Position numbers and translations under genes: made by a program. Source: Burkholderiales bacterium (GTDB taxonomy: Bacteria > Pseudomonadota > Gammaproteobacteria > Burkholderiales > Burkholderiaceae_C). Taken from it: a stretch of DNA of 64,000 nt. Positions 23,601-32,928 of the stretch are shown in pieces. Position 1 is the first letter of the stretch; every line of letters begins with the position of its first letter. The stretch lies in contig RXJW01000003.1 in assembly GCA_003963005.1 (NCBI GenBank), forward strand, positions 1 through 64,000. Reading direction: 5' to 3'. A model generated the notes under the pieces. The model saw only the letters and a list, made by a program, of their open reading frames with translations. It was not told where the DNA came from and ran no database searches.

Positions 23601-26387
23601 TCAGAGCCGCTTGAGCAGCGCCTGCACCTGGGCCTGCTGCGGCAGCTTGTCGCCCAGCTTGGCCAAGCCCTCGAGTTCGGTCCTGGCGGCTGCCTTGTCA
23701 CCGGACTGCAGCAGGATCTCCGCCAGGTTGACGCGGAACGACGGCTGGTCGGGCACATCACTGACGAGCTGGCGCAACTGGCTGATGGCCTTGCCGTAGT
23801 CCTTCTCGTTGGCGAGCACGGTGGCATAGGTATCCCGCAGCGCGGCGTAGTCGGGATTGATCTTCAGGCCGCGTTCGGCGAGCTCCCGGCCGCCCGGCTT
23901 GCCCAGGCGGCTGCGAAGCCAGGCGACGTTGTTGATGACCGGCAGCAGGTCGGGGTTGCGCTTGAGCAAACCTTCGTAGCGCTGCAAGGCCTGCTCAAAC
24001 TCACCGCGTGACAGCAGCACATCGGCCACGGCGCTCGCGAACACCGTGTTCTGCGGATGGGCAGCCTGCCACTGGGTCTCGAAAGCCAGGGCCTCGTCGC
24101 GCTTCTTGTTCAGCAGCAGCGCCGCGAACAAGCGCTGCGGCGCGTCGTTGGGATCACGCAGCGCCGTGGCCTTGCGCAGCAGGGCAATGGCGGCATCGGC
24201 CTTGCCGCGGGACAGCTCCACCTCCGACTCGGCGATCAGGCCATAGGCTTCCTCGGGGTACTTCTTCTGCCGCTCGCGCAAGGCGGCCACGCCTTCGTCC
24301 AAGCGCCCCTGGCGCAGTGCGAGCTGGATGAGCAGCCGCTGGGACACGACCGAGCTCGGCTCGGCTTCCAGCGCACGCTTGATCTCGCGTTCAGCGCCGG
24401 CGTAGTCCTTCTCGATGTAGCGCAGCTGGCCCAGACCCAGCCAGCCGGACGCCCGGTTGGGAGACAGCGCCGTCAGCCGCGTGTACGTCTTGGCCGCCTG
24501 GGCTCGGTCACCGCCTGCGAGCTGGACGCGCGCCAGGCGCTCCATCACGTCCGGGTTCTGCGGCAGCGCCGACGACGCTTCCTGCGCCGCCTGCGCCGCC
24601 TTGGCGGTATCGCCGACACGGAGGTACTGGTCGATCAGCGCCACACGCAGCGTCGCCTCGGTCGGCTCCTCGCGCACGCCCGCGGCGAGCACTTCGGTGA
24701 CGCGCTCGGCGGGGGCCCGCGTCTGCAGCAGCACATCGGCCAGCGCCAGGCGCGCCTGGGCGGCATGCGGTTGGCTGGTCACGAAGGTCTCCAGCCGCTT
24801 GACGCCTTCCTCGATGCGGTTCGAATTGAGGTCGATGGCCACCAGCCCGAGCACCGCGGGCAGGTAGCCGGCATCGGCCTTGAGTGCCGCCTCGAAAGCC
24901 GTCTGGGCGGCGGCATTGTCCTTGCGGGCCAGGTAGATGCGGCCCCGCAGGCCGTCGGGCACCGGGCTGCCCTTCATCTTGGGTGCCAGCTTGTCGATGG
25001 CTGCCAGCGCTGCCGGGAGTTCGTTGAGCCGCATCAGCGCGTTGACGAGCATCAGGTCGTAGTTGCTGCCGCTGTCCTTGGCGGCAATCTCCCGCAGCTG
25101 GTTGACCGCGGCATCCGCCTTGGCGCGGTTGGGGCCGCCGGGCGCAGTGCCATCTCGGGCGATGGCCGACAGGGCCAACGCAGCAGCCGTCTTGCTGTCG
25201 TCCGGACGCATCTTGGCAGCCACGCCGAACGCCTTGTCGGCAGCCTCGAAGTTGCCCTGCATCAGCTGCGCCTTGCCCGCCATCAGCAGCGTTTCCACGT
25301 CGGCCTTGCCGGATTCGAGGAGGGGGCGCAGCGTTTCCAGCGTCTTGGCGGGGGCACGGCGCTGCAGTTGCAGGCCGGCGAACTGGCGGCGCAGATCGAT
25401 GTCCTCGGGGGCGAGCTTGAGCGCCTGGTTCAGCAAGTTCTCGGCATCGGCGAGTTCACCCAGCTGCTGGTGTGCGCCAGAGGCCAGCCGCAGCAGCGGC
25501 AGGAAGTCGGGCATCTGCTTGAGCAGCGGCAGCGCCAGCTCACGTGCCTTCGCCGCATCGTTCTTGGCCAGCGCCAGCTGGGCCTGCATGAAACGGCCCT
25601 GGGGTCGCTTGGCCAGCGCTGGGGGCATGTCCTCGACCAGCTTGGCGGCCTCGTCCAGCTTCTGACGGCCCAATGCCAGGCGCAGCAGCAGGGAGCGGGC
25701 GTCGTAGGAGTTCGGGTCGAGCGTCAGCACATTCGCCAACAGCGGCTTGGCCTCGTCGAGCTTGCCGCGGGACAGCAGCACCTCGGCCTTGAGCTGAAGG
25801 GCCTCGACCGACTTCGGGTCCTTCACGAGCTGATCGTCCAGCACCGCCAGCGCCTCGTCGGCGAAGCCGCCCGCCAGCTTGACGCGGGCACTCACGATGA
25901 CGGCCTCGGTGGCGTCCGGCTTGAGCTGCAGGGCACGGCCCGAGGCGGCCTTGGCTTCCTGAAGGTTGCCCTGGGCCAGATAGGCCAGGGCCAGCAACTG
26001 CTGCAGGCGCGACATGGCGGCCGGATCAACCAGGCTCTGGTCGCTGAATTCACCGATCACCTTCCGGGACTGACCCAGATTCAGGAGCGCCTCGGCCAGC
26101 ATCGGGGCGATTTCGTCCCGCGGCCCGCCCAGCTCCCAGGCGCGGCGCAACTCGATCTCGGCACCGGCCATGTCACCACCGTCCAACAGGGCCTTGCCCA
26201 GCATCTGGCGAGCCTGGGCGTTGTCGGGCGTCTGCTGCAGCAGGTTCTTCAGCTCGATGACGGCACCACTGACATCCTTCTGCTCCAGGCGCTTCTGCGC
26301 GGATGACAGCAGGTCGGTTTCGGATTTCTGGCCACAGGCCGCCAGGGCGGCCAGCATGATGAGGGCGAGAGCGCGGCTCGATTTCAT
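23601..26387 (-). CDS. prsT: PEP-CTERM system TPR lipoprotein PrsT
   Basis: 928 residues. A lipoprotein signal (LAALAACGQKS, lipid-anchored Cys at about 18) is followed by almost uninterrupted tetratricopeptide repeats, about 34 residues each, for instance LEQKDVSGAVIELKNLLQQTPDNAQARQMLGKALL, ending with a last repeat at the C-terminus. The length and repeat layout match the PrsT family found in organisms with exosortase/PEP-CTERM protein sorting and exopolysaccharide genes. It probably acts as a periplasmic scaffold. No exosortase (xrtA) or prsK/prsR lies in this window, so the gene is detached from the usual cluster here. Confidence 0.88.
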   Translation of the reverse strand: MKSSRALALIMLAALAACGQKSETDLLSSAQKRLEQKDVSGAVIELKNLLQQTPDNAQARQMLGKALLDGGDMAGAEIELRRAWELGGPRDEIAPMLAEALLNLGQSRKVIGEFSDQSLVDPAAMSRLQQLLALAYLAQGNLQEAKAASGRALQLKPDATEAVIVSARVKLAGGFADEALAVLDDQLVKDPKSVEALQLKAEVLLSRGKLDEAKPLLANVLTLDPNSYDARSLLLRLALGRQKLDEAAKLVEDMPPALAKRPQGRFMQAQLALAKNDAAKARELALPLLKQMPDFLPLLRLASGAHQQLGELADAENLLNQALKLAPEDIDLRRQFAGLQLQRRAPAKTLETLRPLLESGKADVETLLMAGKAQLMQGNFEAADKAFGVAAKMRPDDSKTAAALALSAIARDGTAPGGPNRAKADAAVNQLREIAAKDSGSNYDLMLVNALMRLNELPAALAAIDKLAPKMKGSPVPDGLRGRIYLARKDNAAAQTAFEAALKADAGYLPAVLGLVAIDLNSNRIEEGVKRLETFVTSQPHAAQARLALADVLLQTRAPAERVTEVLAAGVREEPTEATLRVALIDQYLRVGDTAKAAQAAQEASSALPQNPDVMERLARVQLAGGDRAQAAKTYTRLTALSPNRASGWLGLGQLRYIEKDYAGAEREIKRALEAEPSSVVSQRLLIQLALRQGRLDEGVAALRERQKKYPEEAYGLIAESEVELSRGKADAAIALLRKATALRDPNDAPQRLFAALLLNKKRDEALAFETQWQAAHPQNTVFASAVADVLLSRGEFEQALQRYEGLLKRNPDLLPVINNVAWLRSRLGKPGGRELAERGLKINPDYAALRDTYATVLANEKDYGKAISQLRQLVSDVPDQPSFRVNLAEILLQSGDKAAARTELEGLAKLGDKLPQQAQVQALLKRL

Positions 26388-26402
26388 GAGTTCTCCTTGT
26401 CG

Positions 26403-26430
26403 GCGCGGATTGTGTTCCTAGAATCCGCGC
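26403..26430. promoter_or_regulatory. Inverted repeat in prsT/yegD divergent region
   Basis: GCGCGGATT (26403-26411) and AATCCGCGC (26422-26430) are perfect 9-bp complements between the two divergent starts (26387 and 26467). A second stem, CCGGCCC/GGGCCGG at 26443-26458, lies just before the yegD ATG. The first could be an operator or a promoter-overlapping hairpin. Confidence 0.5.
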
Positions 26431-26466
26431 CCCTCCTCAGGTCCGGCCCCAGGGCCGGTAATTTGC

Positions 26467-27753
26467 ATGATGGCCTCACCCCCTTTCTGCGCGATTGACT
26501 TCGGCACGTCCAATTCGGCCGTCGCCGTGCCGGACGCTTCGGGGCGCATGGCGCTCATCGAACTCGAACCCGGGCAGAGCACCATGCCCACGGCGGTGTT
26601 CTATTTCACCGAAGGACCCCATGACGCCGACGGCCCGCCCCGCGCCTTCGGCCGGGCCGCCGTGGCCGCCTACGTCGAGGGCCATGACGGCCGCCTGATG
26701 CGCTCGATGAAGAGCATCCTGGGCTCGGCACTCATCGACCAGACCACCGATGTGGGGGGTGGGCGCGGCGCCAAGTACGCCGACATCGTCGCCGGCTACC
26801 TGAAGCGCCTGCGCCGCCTGGCCGGCGATCCGGTGCGCGTGGTGCTTGGGCGGCCGGTGTTCTTCGTCGACGGCGAGCCCGAGCGCGACGCGGCGGCCGA
26901 GGCGCAGCTGGCAGCCTGCGCGCGGGCCGTGGGCTTCCAGCACGTGCAATTCCAGTTCGAGCCCATCGCCGCCGCCTTCGACTTCGAGCAACAGTCGATC
27001 GCGGCCGGGCGGGGCGAGCAGATCGTGCTGGTGGCCGACATCGGCGGCGGCACGAGCGACTTCTCCGTGGTGCGCGTCGGCCCTGAACGCGCCCAGCGGC
27101 TGGCGCGGCGCGACGACATCCTGGCCAGCCACGGCATCCACATCGCCGGCACCGACTTCGACCGCCACATCGAACTCGCCGGCATCCTGCAGGCCTTCGG
27201 CTACCGCGCCACCGGCCCGAGCGGCCGCGAGGTGCCCAGCGGGCTGTACTTCGACCTCGCCACCTGGCACCTGATCAACACCTGCTACGCGCCGCTGCGC
27301 GTGGCCGAGTGGCGCGGCATGAAAAGCTGGTTCAGCGACGTGCGCCAGCATGCGCGGCTGATGACCGTGCTGGAAGAACGCCTGGGCCACGAGCTGGCGG
27401 CCCGGGCCGAAGGCGCCAAGATCGCCATCTCGGGCGGTGCAGACACGACGGTGGACCTCGGCCACGTGGAAACCGGCCTGGTGCTGCCGCTGAGCGAGAA
27501 GACGGCCGTCGATGCGCTGCGCAGCGACCTGGACCGCATCATCGCGACCGCCCACGAGACGGTCGCCCTGGCCGGGCTGCAGCCGGGCCAGATCGATGCG
27601 CTCTATTTCACCGGCGGCTCCACGGGCCTGCGACTGCTCGTGGACGGCATGGCCGCGGGCTTCCCGCAGGCCGCGCGCGTCACCGGCGACCGGTTTGCTT
27701 CGGTCGCGACCGGCCTGGGCCTGCATGCCCGGCGGCTGTTCGCCGCCCCGTGA
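26467..27753 (+). CDS. yegD: YegD-type Hsp70 family protein
   Basis: 428 residues with the actin/Hsp70 ATPase fold: phosphate-1 IDFGTSNSAVAV (9-20), phosphate-2 VADIGGGTSDFSVVRVG, and the adenosine site FTGGSTGLRLL. Segments such as RSMKSILGS and PVFFVDG are characteristic of YegD rather than DnaK; there is no substrate-binding domain. It is likely an ATP-dependent chaperone-like protein of the cytoplasm with unknown clients. Two adjacent ATGs (26467 and 26470) are possible. Its last 74 bases overlap the C-terminal tail of the opposite UPF0149 gene. Confidence 0.88.
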   Translation: MMASPPFCAIDFGTSNSAVAVPDASGRMALIELEPGQSTMPTAVFYFTEGPHDADGPPRAFGRAAVAAYVEGHDGRLMRSMKSILGSALIDQTTDVGGGRGAKYADIVAGYLKRLRRLAGDPVRVVLGRPVFFVDGEPERDAAAEAQLAACARAVGFQHVQFQFEPIAAAFDFEQQSIAAGRGEQIVLVADIGGGTSDFSVVRVGPERAQRLARRDDILASHGIHIAGTDFDRHIELAGILQAFGYRATGPSGREVPSGLYFDLATWHLINTCYAPLRVAEWRGMKSWFSDVRQHARLMTVLEERLGHELAARAEGAKIAISGGADTTVDLGHVETGLVLPLSEKTAVDALRSDLDRIIATAHETVALAGLQPGQIDALYFTGGSTGLRLLVDGMAAGFPQAARVTGDRFASVATGLGLHARRLFAAP

Positions 27754-28378
27754 CCGGGCCGCGCCCGGCCGCGCCGGGTGCCGGCTTCAGCGGGCGCGAC
27801 ACGTCCGCCAGCATCAGCACCGCGCTGACCAGGCCCTCGACGGCGGCCTCCAGGTCGGCCGGTGGCTCCAGCGACTCGATCTCCTCCAGCAGCGCGTCGG
27901 CGTCTTCGAGGTCGTCGGGGTCCAGGTGCAGGTAGATGGCGGCCAGCGGCTCCAGCAGCGGCTCCTCCGGCAGGTCCATGAGCGCCGGATGGGCGTCCAG
28001 CGCGTGGGCGAAGCCGGCCACCCAGGGCAGCACCGTCTCGCTCGGGCTGTCGACCTCGTCGAGCTCGAAAATCCATGGGTCGAACCACTGCCGGCCGGCG
28101 ATCGCGACGTTCAGTTCCTTGTGGCGCCGCCGCAGCAGCGCGAGCAGCTCGTCATCCACGCGCGCCGGGGTCGGCCGGCCCTCGCTGTCGAGCAGCGGCG
28201 GCAGCCACTGCGCCAGCGGCACCGGCTCGGGCTGCAGCAGTACCCCGCAGAGGTAGCCGTCGGCCATGCTGACGTCCAGAGGCTCCAGCGGCGCAGGCAG
28301 CGCGTCCAGCAGGGTTTGCAGGCGCTCGAGGTCGGCCTCGGACAGCGATTCGGGGGGACGGTGCGGGGCTTGGGGCAT
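27680..28378 (-). CDS. UPF0149/YecA-family protein
   Basis: 232 residues. The YecA/UPF0149 signature is clear: LSEADLERLQTLLDAL, DVSMADGYLCGVLLQPEPV, WFDPWIFELD, LPWVAGFAHALDAHPAL and the Asp/Glu-rich DPDDLEDADALLEEIESLEPP. This family has helical proteins of unknown function (YgfB/YecA); some members carry a C-terminal SEC-C zinc motif, absent here. The last about 40 residues are low-complexity basic (GPVTGRRTAAGHAG...RPKQTGRR) and lie in the overlap with yegD, so they may be a recent read-through extension. Confidence 0.82.
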   Translation of the reverse strand: MPQAPHRPPESLSEADLERLQTLLDALPAPLEPLDVSMADGYLCGVLLQPEPVPLAQWLPPLLDSEGRPTPARVDDELLALLRRRHKELNVAIAGRQWFDPWIFELDEVDSPSETVLPWVAGFAHALDAHPALMDLPEEPLLEPLAAIYLHLDPDDLEDADALLEEIESLEPPADLEAAVEGLVSAVLMLADVSRPLKPAPGAAGRGPVTGRRTAAGHAGPGRSRPKQTGRR

Positions 28379-28436
28379 GGCGGGATTATCGGCAGCGCGC
28401 CGTGAATATTGCCCACCGCCGTCCGAGGCGGCGGCC

Positions 28437-28513
28437 TACAGTGATTCATCCCAACGACGTCCTCGATCCCGAGGGCTTCCAGACCCGGCAGCTTGCTGAC
28501 CGGGTCTTTTTTT
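28437..28513 (+). ncRNA. Candidate intergenic small RNA
   Basis: Plus-strand signals lie between two minus-strand genes. A TACAGT (28437-28442) could be a -10. A hairpin follows at CCTCG-ATCC-CGAGG (28461-28474), then a strong intrinsic terminator (28482-28513). A transcript from about 28449 would be roughly 60 nt, with two hairpins and a U-tail, typical of bacterial sRNAs. No convincing -35 was found 17 bases upstream. Alternatively the terminator ends a long yegD transcript antisense to the UPF0149 gene. Confidence 0.45.
28482..28513 (+). terminator. Rho-independent terminator
   Basis: Stem GACCCGG (28482-28488) with CCGGGTC (28500-28506), extended inside by CAG/CTG pairing around CTTG and a bulged A, followed by seven T (28507-28513). 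This is the clearest intrinsic terminator in the window. The T-run is only on the plus-strand side, while both flanking genes point left. Confidence 0.88.
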
Positions 28514-28602
28514 GCCGGTCCTTCGGGGGGCATCGCTGACGCAAGCCGTCACGGCGCTCACGCGCCTTTGCCGGGCGTGGCCCGGCGAAGGCAGCCGGTC
28601 AG

Positions 28603-30096
28603 TCAGACCGCCATCCGCTCCGGCGACACGTACTGCCGGCGGAAGGTCTCGAAGTCCACGGTGTCGGCCGCTTCGATGCGTGCCTGCTCGGCGAGCGACT
28701 CCACCGCCAGCCGCTCGAAGCGGCGCTGCAGCGCGTCGGAGAAGGGCAGCGCCAGCAGCTCGGCGCGCGTGGCGTCGCTCTGGCGACGGATGAAGCCGAC
28801 GTAGCTGTCCTCGAACTGCTCGCGCATGACCGCGAGCATGCGCGCCGACGGGCACAGCTCGGGCTGCTTCAGGCGCTGCGCCACGCGCTCCAGCGACTCG
28901 CGGTAGGCATGCCCGCCGTGGGCCGCATCCAGCGCATCGGCCTGCACGGCACAACCAGCGATGATCTCCTGGGCCCAGTCCGCCAGCGAACGCTGGCCGC
29001 CGCGCCAGTGCTCCAGCATCAGCCCCGGCTCGCGGCCCCGGGCTGCCACCTGGTGCTGGTTGCGGGCGTTGGCGGCGATCTCGGCCGGTGTGTCATGCGG
29101 GCTGTCGGTGCGCAGGCAGTGCAGCAGGAAGGCGTCCAGCACGCGGATCGTGTCGGCGCCGATGCCCACCGGCTCGAAGGGGTCCAGGTCCATCAGACGC
29201 ACTTCGATGTATTCCACGCCGCGCTCGCGCAGCGCATGCAGCGGCCGCTCACCGGTGCGGATCACGCGCTTGGCCCGGATGGTGCTGTAGAACTCGTTCT
29301 CGATCTGCAGCAGGCTCGTGGAGAGCTGGTTGTAGTCGCCGCCCGGCGTCTTCACGCCAATGGCCTCGTAGGCCGGGTAGGGCGTGGTCAGCGCACCCTG
29401 CAGCGACGCCGCATAGCTCTCCAGGCCGTTGTAGCTGACGGCGATGCTGGCCTGCGCGTCGCTCTGGTAGCCCAGGCGGCCCATGCGCAGCGACGTGGCA
29501 TGCGGCAGGTAGAGCGTGTGGCCGGACAGGCGCTGCAGGCCGTGCTCGCGGCCAGCCACGAAGCTGTCGCACAGCGCCGGGCTCGCGCCGAACAGGTAGA
29601 GCAGCAGCCAGCCGTCGCGGCGGAAGTTGCGGATCGCTCCCAGGTAGCCGTCCGTGCCCACACCGGGGATGGACCAGTTGTAGTGGATGCCCGAGATCGT
29701 CTGCATGCGCCGGCCGTAGCGCTGACCCAGGCCCATGCGGTAGACGCTCTTGGCCCGACCGACGTTGCTGCTGCCGTAGCGACCGATCGGGATGGTCTCG
29801 TCCGCCGGCAGGCCGCAGGGCATGGAGCCCACCCACAGCCGCTCCTCGCCGAGCGCACGGTAGACGGCCTGGTGGATTTCGGTGAGCTCGGTGAGCACGT
29901 CCTGCACGCCGGCCTGCACGCCGGTGATCAGCTCCAGCTGCGACTCGCTGTAGTCGGTCGTGATGTGCGGATGCGTCAGCGCCGCGCCGAGCACGAGCGG
30001 ATGGGGCGTCAGGGCCAGGCCGCCCCCGGGCAGGGCACGCAGGCTTTCTTTCTCGATGCCACGGCGGATGCCGAGCAGGGTCTCGTTGTTGTTCAT
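28603..30096 (-). CDS. gshA: Glutamate-cysteine ligase
   Basis: 497 residues, the length of the gammaproteobacterial-type GshA. It forms gamma-glutamylcysteine from glutamate and cysteine with ATP, the first step of glutathione synthesis. Motifs: GIEKESLR at the N-terminus, TDYSESQLELIT, SMPCGLP, GLGQRYGRRMQTISGIHYNWS, and EYIEVRLMDLDPFEP. The frame extends upstream, but MNNNETLLGIRRGIEKESLR (ATG at 30096) matches the family start. It lies 46 bases after the SulP gene in the same direction, suggesting co-transcription; a sulfate importer and a thiol-forming enzyme make functional sense together. Confidence 0.94.
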   Translation of the reverse strand: MNNNETLLGIRRGIEKESLRALPGGGLALTPHPLVLGAALTHPHITTDYSESQLELITGVQAGVQDVLTELTEIHQAVYRALGEERLWVGSMPCGLPADETIPIGRYGSSNVGRAKSVYRMGLGQRYGRRMQTISGIHYNWSIPGVGTDGYLGAIRNFRRDGWLLLYLFGASPALCDSFVAGREHGLQRLSGHTLYLPHATSLRMGRLGYQSDAQASIAVSYNGLESYAASLQGALTTPYPAYEAIGVKTPGGDYNQLSTSLLQIENEFYSTIRAKRVIRTGERPLHALRERGVEYIEVRLMDLDPFEPVGIGADTIRVLDAFLLHCLRTDSPHDTPAEIAANARNQHQVAARGREPGLMLEHWRGGQRSLADWAQEIIAGCAVQADALDAAHGGHAYRESLERVAQRLKQPELCPSARMLAVMREQFEDSYVGFIRRQSDATRAELLALPFSDALQRRFERLAVESLAEQARIEAADTVDFETFRRQYVSPERMAV

Positions 30097-30142
30097 GGCG
30101 TCCGGGGACCGCGATTCGGGCCGAGACGGTAGCAGAAGACGG

Positions 30143-31816
30143 CTACAGCTGCCCAGGCGCATCCTGGTCGGCCAGACTGGGCCTCAGGGCATGCTCGCCA
30201 GCCTGGATGCCTTCGTGGTGGCTCAGGTAGAGGGACACGTCGTAGCGCTCCAGCCAGCCGATCGCCCGCAGGCGGTCCAGCACCGGGCCCTTGACCTCGG
30301 AGAACTCCAGCCGCAGGCCCTCGGCCGCCAGCGCCGCCTGGAGTTCCTGCAAGGCGGTCAGGCCGGAGACGTCGATGTGGTTCACCGGTGCCATCATCAT
30401 CAGCACCCGCTGCGGCGGGCCGACGAGGCGACGGTGCTCGGCGAGGTGGGCCAGCACGGCCTCGGTGAGGCCACGGGCGTTGGTGAACACCAGGCTTTCG
30501 TCCACCCGCAGGCCCAGCACCTCGGGCCGGCACTCGACGGCGTAGCGCTCGACATTGCGAAAGTGCTGCGTGCCCGGCACGCGCCCGATGCGGGCCACGT
30601 GCGGCCGCGCGGTGCGCTGGATCAGCAGCGCCACCGACCCCACCACGCCGATCGCCAGCGCCGCGGCAATGCTCCACAACAGCACGGCGGCCGTGACGAC
30701 GGCCATCAACAGGCCCTCGGCGGGTGCATAACGCCAGGCGTCGGCGTCATGCCGCAGCGTGAACCCGCCCAGCACCGCCACGACGATCGTGGCTGCCAGC
30801 ACCGGCTTGGGCAGATGCGCCAGCGGGCCGGCCAGCAGCACCATCGCCAGGCCCATGAAGAGCGCCACGAACACCAGGCTCCAGCGCGTGCGCGAACCGG
30901 CCTGATGCAACAGGATGCTGCGCGAGAAGCTGCCCGCCACCGGCATGCCGCCGCTGATCGACGCGACGAGATTGGCCGCGGCGAGGCCACGCATCTCAGC
31001 GGCCGGCAGCAGCTTCTCCCCGCGCCGCTGCGCGAGCGACTCCGACACCGCCAGGCTCGACACGAACCCCATCAACGCCACCAGCGCGGCCGAAGGCAGC
31101 AGGTGCAGCCACACGGCGGCGTCCCGTGGCGGCAGGCCCAGCGGCAGAGCCAGCGACGGCAGCGCACCGACCTGCGCCACGCCCTGGGCCGCCGGCGTGA
31201 AGGCCGACAGCATCATGGCGGCCACGAGCAGCAGCAGTGGCGCCAGCCGGGCCAGCTGCGGCCGCCTGAGGCGGCGCGAGGCCAAAAGCAGGGCGATGGC
31301 GGCGCCCCCCCACAGCGCGCTCTGCCCATGCCAGCCGCGGTCCCAGGCCGAGGCGACCAGGGTCGGCAGCGTGAACCCGGTCGCCGTGCTGCCCAGCAGC
31401 ACCGGCAGCTGGCCGGCGGCGATCATCAGCGTCGCCCCGTTCTCGAAGCCGCGCAGCGCCGGCACCGACAGCAGGGAGGCCAGCGCATCCAGCCGCAGCA
31501 GCGCGGCCAGTGCCAGCACGGCGCCGACCTCGGCCGCCAGCACGAGCACACCCGCCTCGGCACTCACGCCCGGCGGCAGGCCGCCCAGCGCCTGCGCGAT
31601 CATCAGCGCGAGCACCGCCACGGGCCCAAGCCCGAGCACGGGGCTGGAGCCCAGTGCGGCATACGCCAGCAGGGGCAGCAGGCTCGCGTACAGGCCGACC
31701 TGCGGCGGCAGCCCGGCCAGCATCGCGTAGGCCAGGCTCTGCGGGATCAGCAGCACGGCCACCACGGCGCCGGCCAGCAGGTCGGCGCGCCAGGTGGCGG
31801 GAGGTTTCAGCAACAT
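30143..31816 (-). CDS. SulP-family anion transporter with STAS domain
   Basis: 557 residues. Hydrophobic N-terminal about 400 residues with the SulP pattern: ADLLAGAVVAVLLIPQSLAYAMLAGLPPQVGLYASLLP, LGPVAVLALM, and SISGGMPVAGSFSRSILLHQAGSRT. The cytosolic C-terminal STAS domain (about 430-557) includes VNHIDVSGLTALQELQAAL, where the Asp-Val-Ser resembles the phosphorylatable antisigma-antagonist loop. The family transports sulfate, bicarbonate or other anions. I chose the ATG at 31816 (MLLKPPATWRADLL) over a TTG three codons upstream. It is followed by gshA after 46 bases. Confidence 0.9.
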   Translation of the reverse strand: MLLKPPATWRADLLAGAVVAVLLIPQSLAYAMLAGLPPQVGLYASLLPLLAYAALGSSPVLGLGPVAVLALMIAQALGGLPPGVSAEAGVLVLAAEVGAVLALAALLRLDALASLLSVPALRGFENGATLMIAAGQLPVLLGSTATGFTLPTLVASAWDRGWHGQSALWGGAAIALLLASRRLRRPQLARLAPLLLLVAAMMLSAFTPAAQGVAQVGALPSLALPLGLPPRDAAVWLHLLPSAALVALMGFVSSLAVSESLAQRRGEKLLPAAEMRGLAAANLVASISGGMPVAGSFSRSILLHQAGSRTRWSLVFVALFMGLAMVLLAGPLAHLPKPVLAATIVVAVLGGFTLRHDADAWRYAPAEGLLMAVVTAAVLLWSIAAALAIGVVGSVALLIQRTARPHVARIGRVPGTQHFRNVERYAVECRPEVLGLRVDESLVFTNARGLTEAVLAHLAEHRRLVGPPQRVLMMMAPVNHIDVSGLTALQELQAALAAEGLRLEFSEVKGPVLDRLRAIGWLERYDVSLYLSHHEGIQAGEHALRPSLADQDAPGQL

Positions 31817-31865
31817 CGGGCGCAAGTATCGGCGGGCTTCATGCCGGCCCGGGGCGGGCGCGGCG

Positions 31866-32852
31866 TCAGTCGACCTTGGCGCCCGACACCTTCACGACCT
31901 TCGCCCACTTGGCCGATTCGCTGGCGATCAGCGCGACGAATTCAGCCGAACTGCCCCCGCCGGCGACGGCACCCTGCCCGGCCAGCCGCTCACGCAGGCC
32001 GGGTGTGCTCAGCGCTGCGGCAGCCTCGCGCTGCAGGCGGGCCACCTGATCGGCGGGCTGGCCGGACGGCGCCAGCAGCCCGAACCACGAACTCGCCTCG
32101 TAGCCCTTCAACACGGCACCACCCGCCTCGGCCACCGTCGGCAGCTCGGGCGCCGCCGGGCTTCGCTGGGCGCTCGTCACGGCCAGAGCCAGCAGCTTGC
32201 CGGCCTTGATGTGGGGCAGTGCCGAGGGCAGGTTGTCGAACATCAGGTCCATGTTCCCGGCGATCAGGTCCATCAGCGCCGGCCCGGAGCCGCGGTAGGG
32301 AAAGTGCAGCATGAAGCTGCCCGTCATCGCCTTGAAGAGTTCGCCCGCCAGGTGGATGGACGTGCCATTGCCGCTGGAGGCCATGTTCAGCTGGCCCGGG
32401 CGGGCCCGTGCGACGCGGATCAGGTCAGGCACCGACTGGATGCCGTACCGCGCCGCATGGGCCGGGTTGAGCACCAGCACGTTGGGCACAGCTGCCACCA
32501 GGGTGATGGGCGCGAAGTCCTTCACCGGGTCGAACGGCAGGCGCGGGTAGAGCGCGGCGTTGATCGCATGCGTGCCCACGGTGCCCATCAGCAGCGTGTG
32601 ACCGTCGGTGGCCTTGGCCACTTCGGCCGAGCCGATGTTGCCGCCCGCCCCCGCACGGTTGTCGACAACGACCGACTGGCCGAGGCGCTGCTGCAGTTCC
32701 GGCGCCAGAGCGCGCGCCAGCAGGTCGGTGGTGCCGCCGGGCGTGAAGGGCACGACCAGCCGCAGCGGCCGGGCTGGCCACGGGGATTGGGCCCGTGCAG
32801 GCAGCGCAAGACTGCCGGCCCAGGCCGTGGCCTGGCGTCGGGTGAGGTTCAC
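31866..32852 (-). CDS. Bug-family TTT substrate-binding protein, copy 1
   Basis: 328 residues. A Tat- or Sec-like signal ([21 protein letters not shown]) precedes the Bug/TctC domain: [53 protein letters not shown]. The start is GTG at 32852, whose G is the end of the inserted 77-bp element. Without the insert, an ATG with AGGAG 6 bases upstream would start the same protein as MNLTRRQ. Bug proteins bind carboxylates for tripartite tricarboxylate transporters or act as extracytoplasmic sensors; no TctAB membrane genes are nearby. It shares clear homology with the next gene upstream. Confidence 0.88.
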   Translation of the reverse strand: MNLTRRQATAWAGSLALPARAQSPWPARPLRLVVPFTPGGTTDLLARALAPELQQRLGQSVVVDNRAGAGGNIGSAEVAKATDGHTLLMGTVGTHAINAALYPRLPFDPVKDFAPITLVAAVPNVLVLNPAHAARYGIQSVPDLIRVARARPGQLNMASSGNGTSIHLAGELFKAMTGSFMLHFPYRGSGPALMDLIAGNMDLMFDNLPSALPHIKAGKLLALAVTSAQRSPAAPELPTVAEAGGAVLKGYEASSWFGLLAPSGQPADQVARLQREAAAALSTPGLRERLAGQGAVAGGGSSAEFVALIASESAKWAKVVKVSGAKVD

Positions 32853-32928
32853 GGGTGCACCCTTCGCGCTCCGCACTGTCCCGCCGGGCGGGAGCGAGCT
32901 GGCTTGGGACGACCTGGCGCGGCGCTCA
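32852..32928 (-). repeat. 77-bp start-codon element, copy 3 (inverted)
   Basis: Reverse complement of the units at 18703-18856 with about seven substitutions in 77 bases and no length change. On the minus strand it begins TGAGCGCCGCG directly after GCCA and ends CACCCG before TGAACC, so it splits ATGA of the receptor gene start and re-creates GTGA. The upstream AGGAGATCGCC remains stranded on the far side of the insert. Confidence 0.9.

Noticed and set aside
24057-26306. A 749-codon plus-strand frame opposite prsT
   Set aside because: Composition is Gln/Arg/Leu/His-rich, repeats follow the TPR period of prsT, and it has no recognisable family; it is a shadow of the TPR gene.
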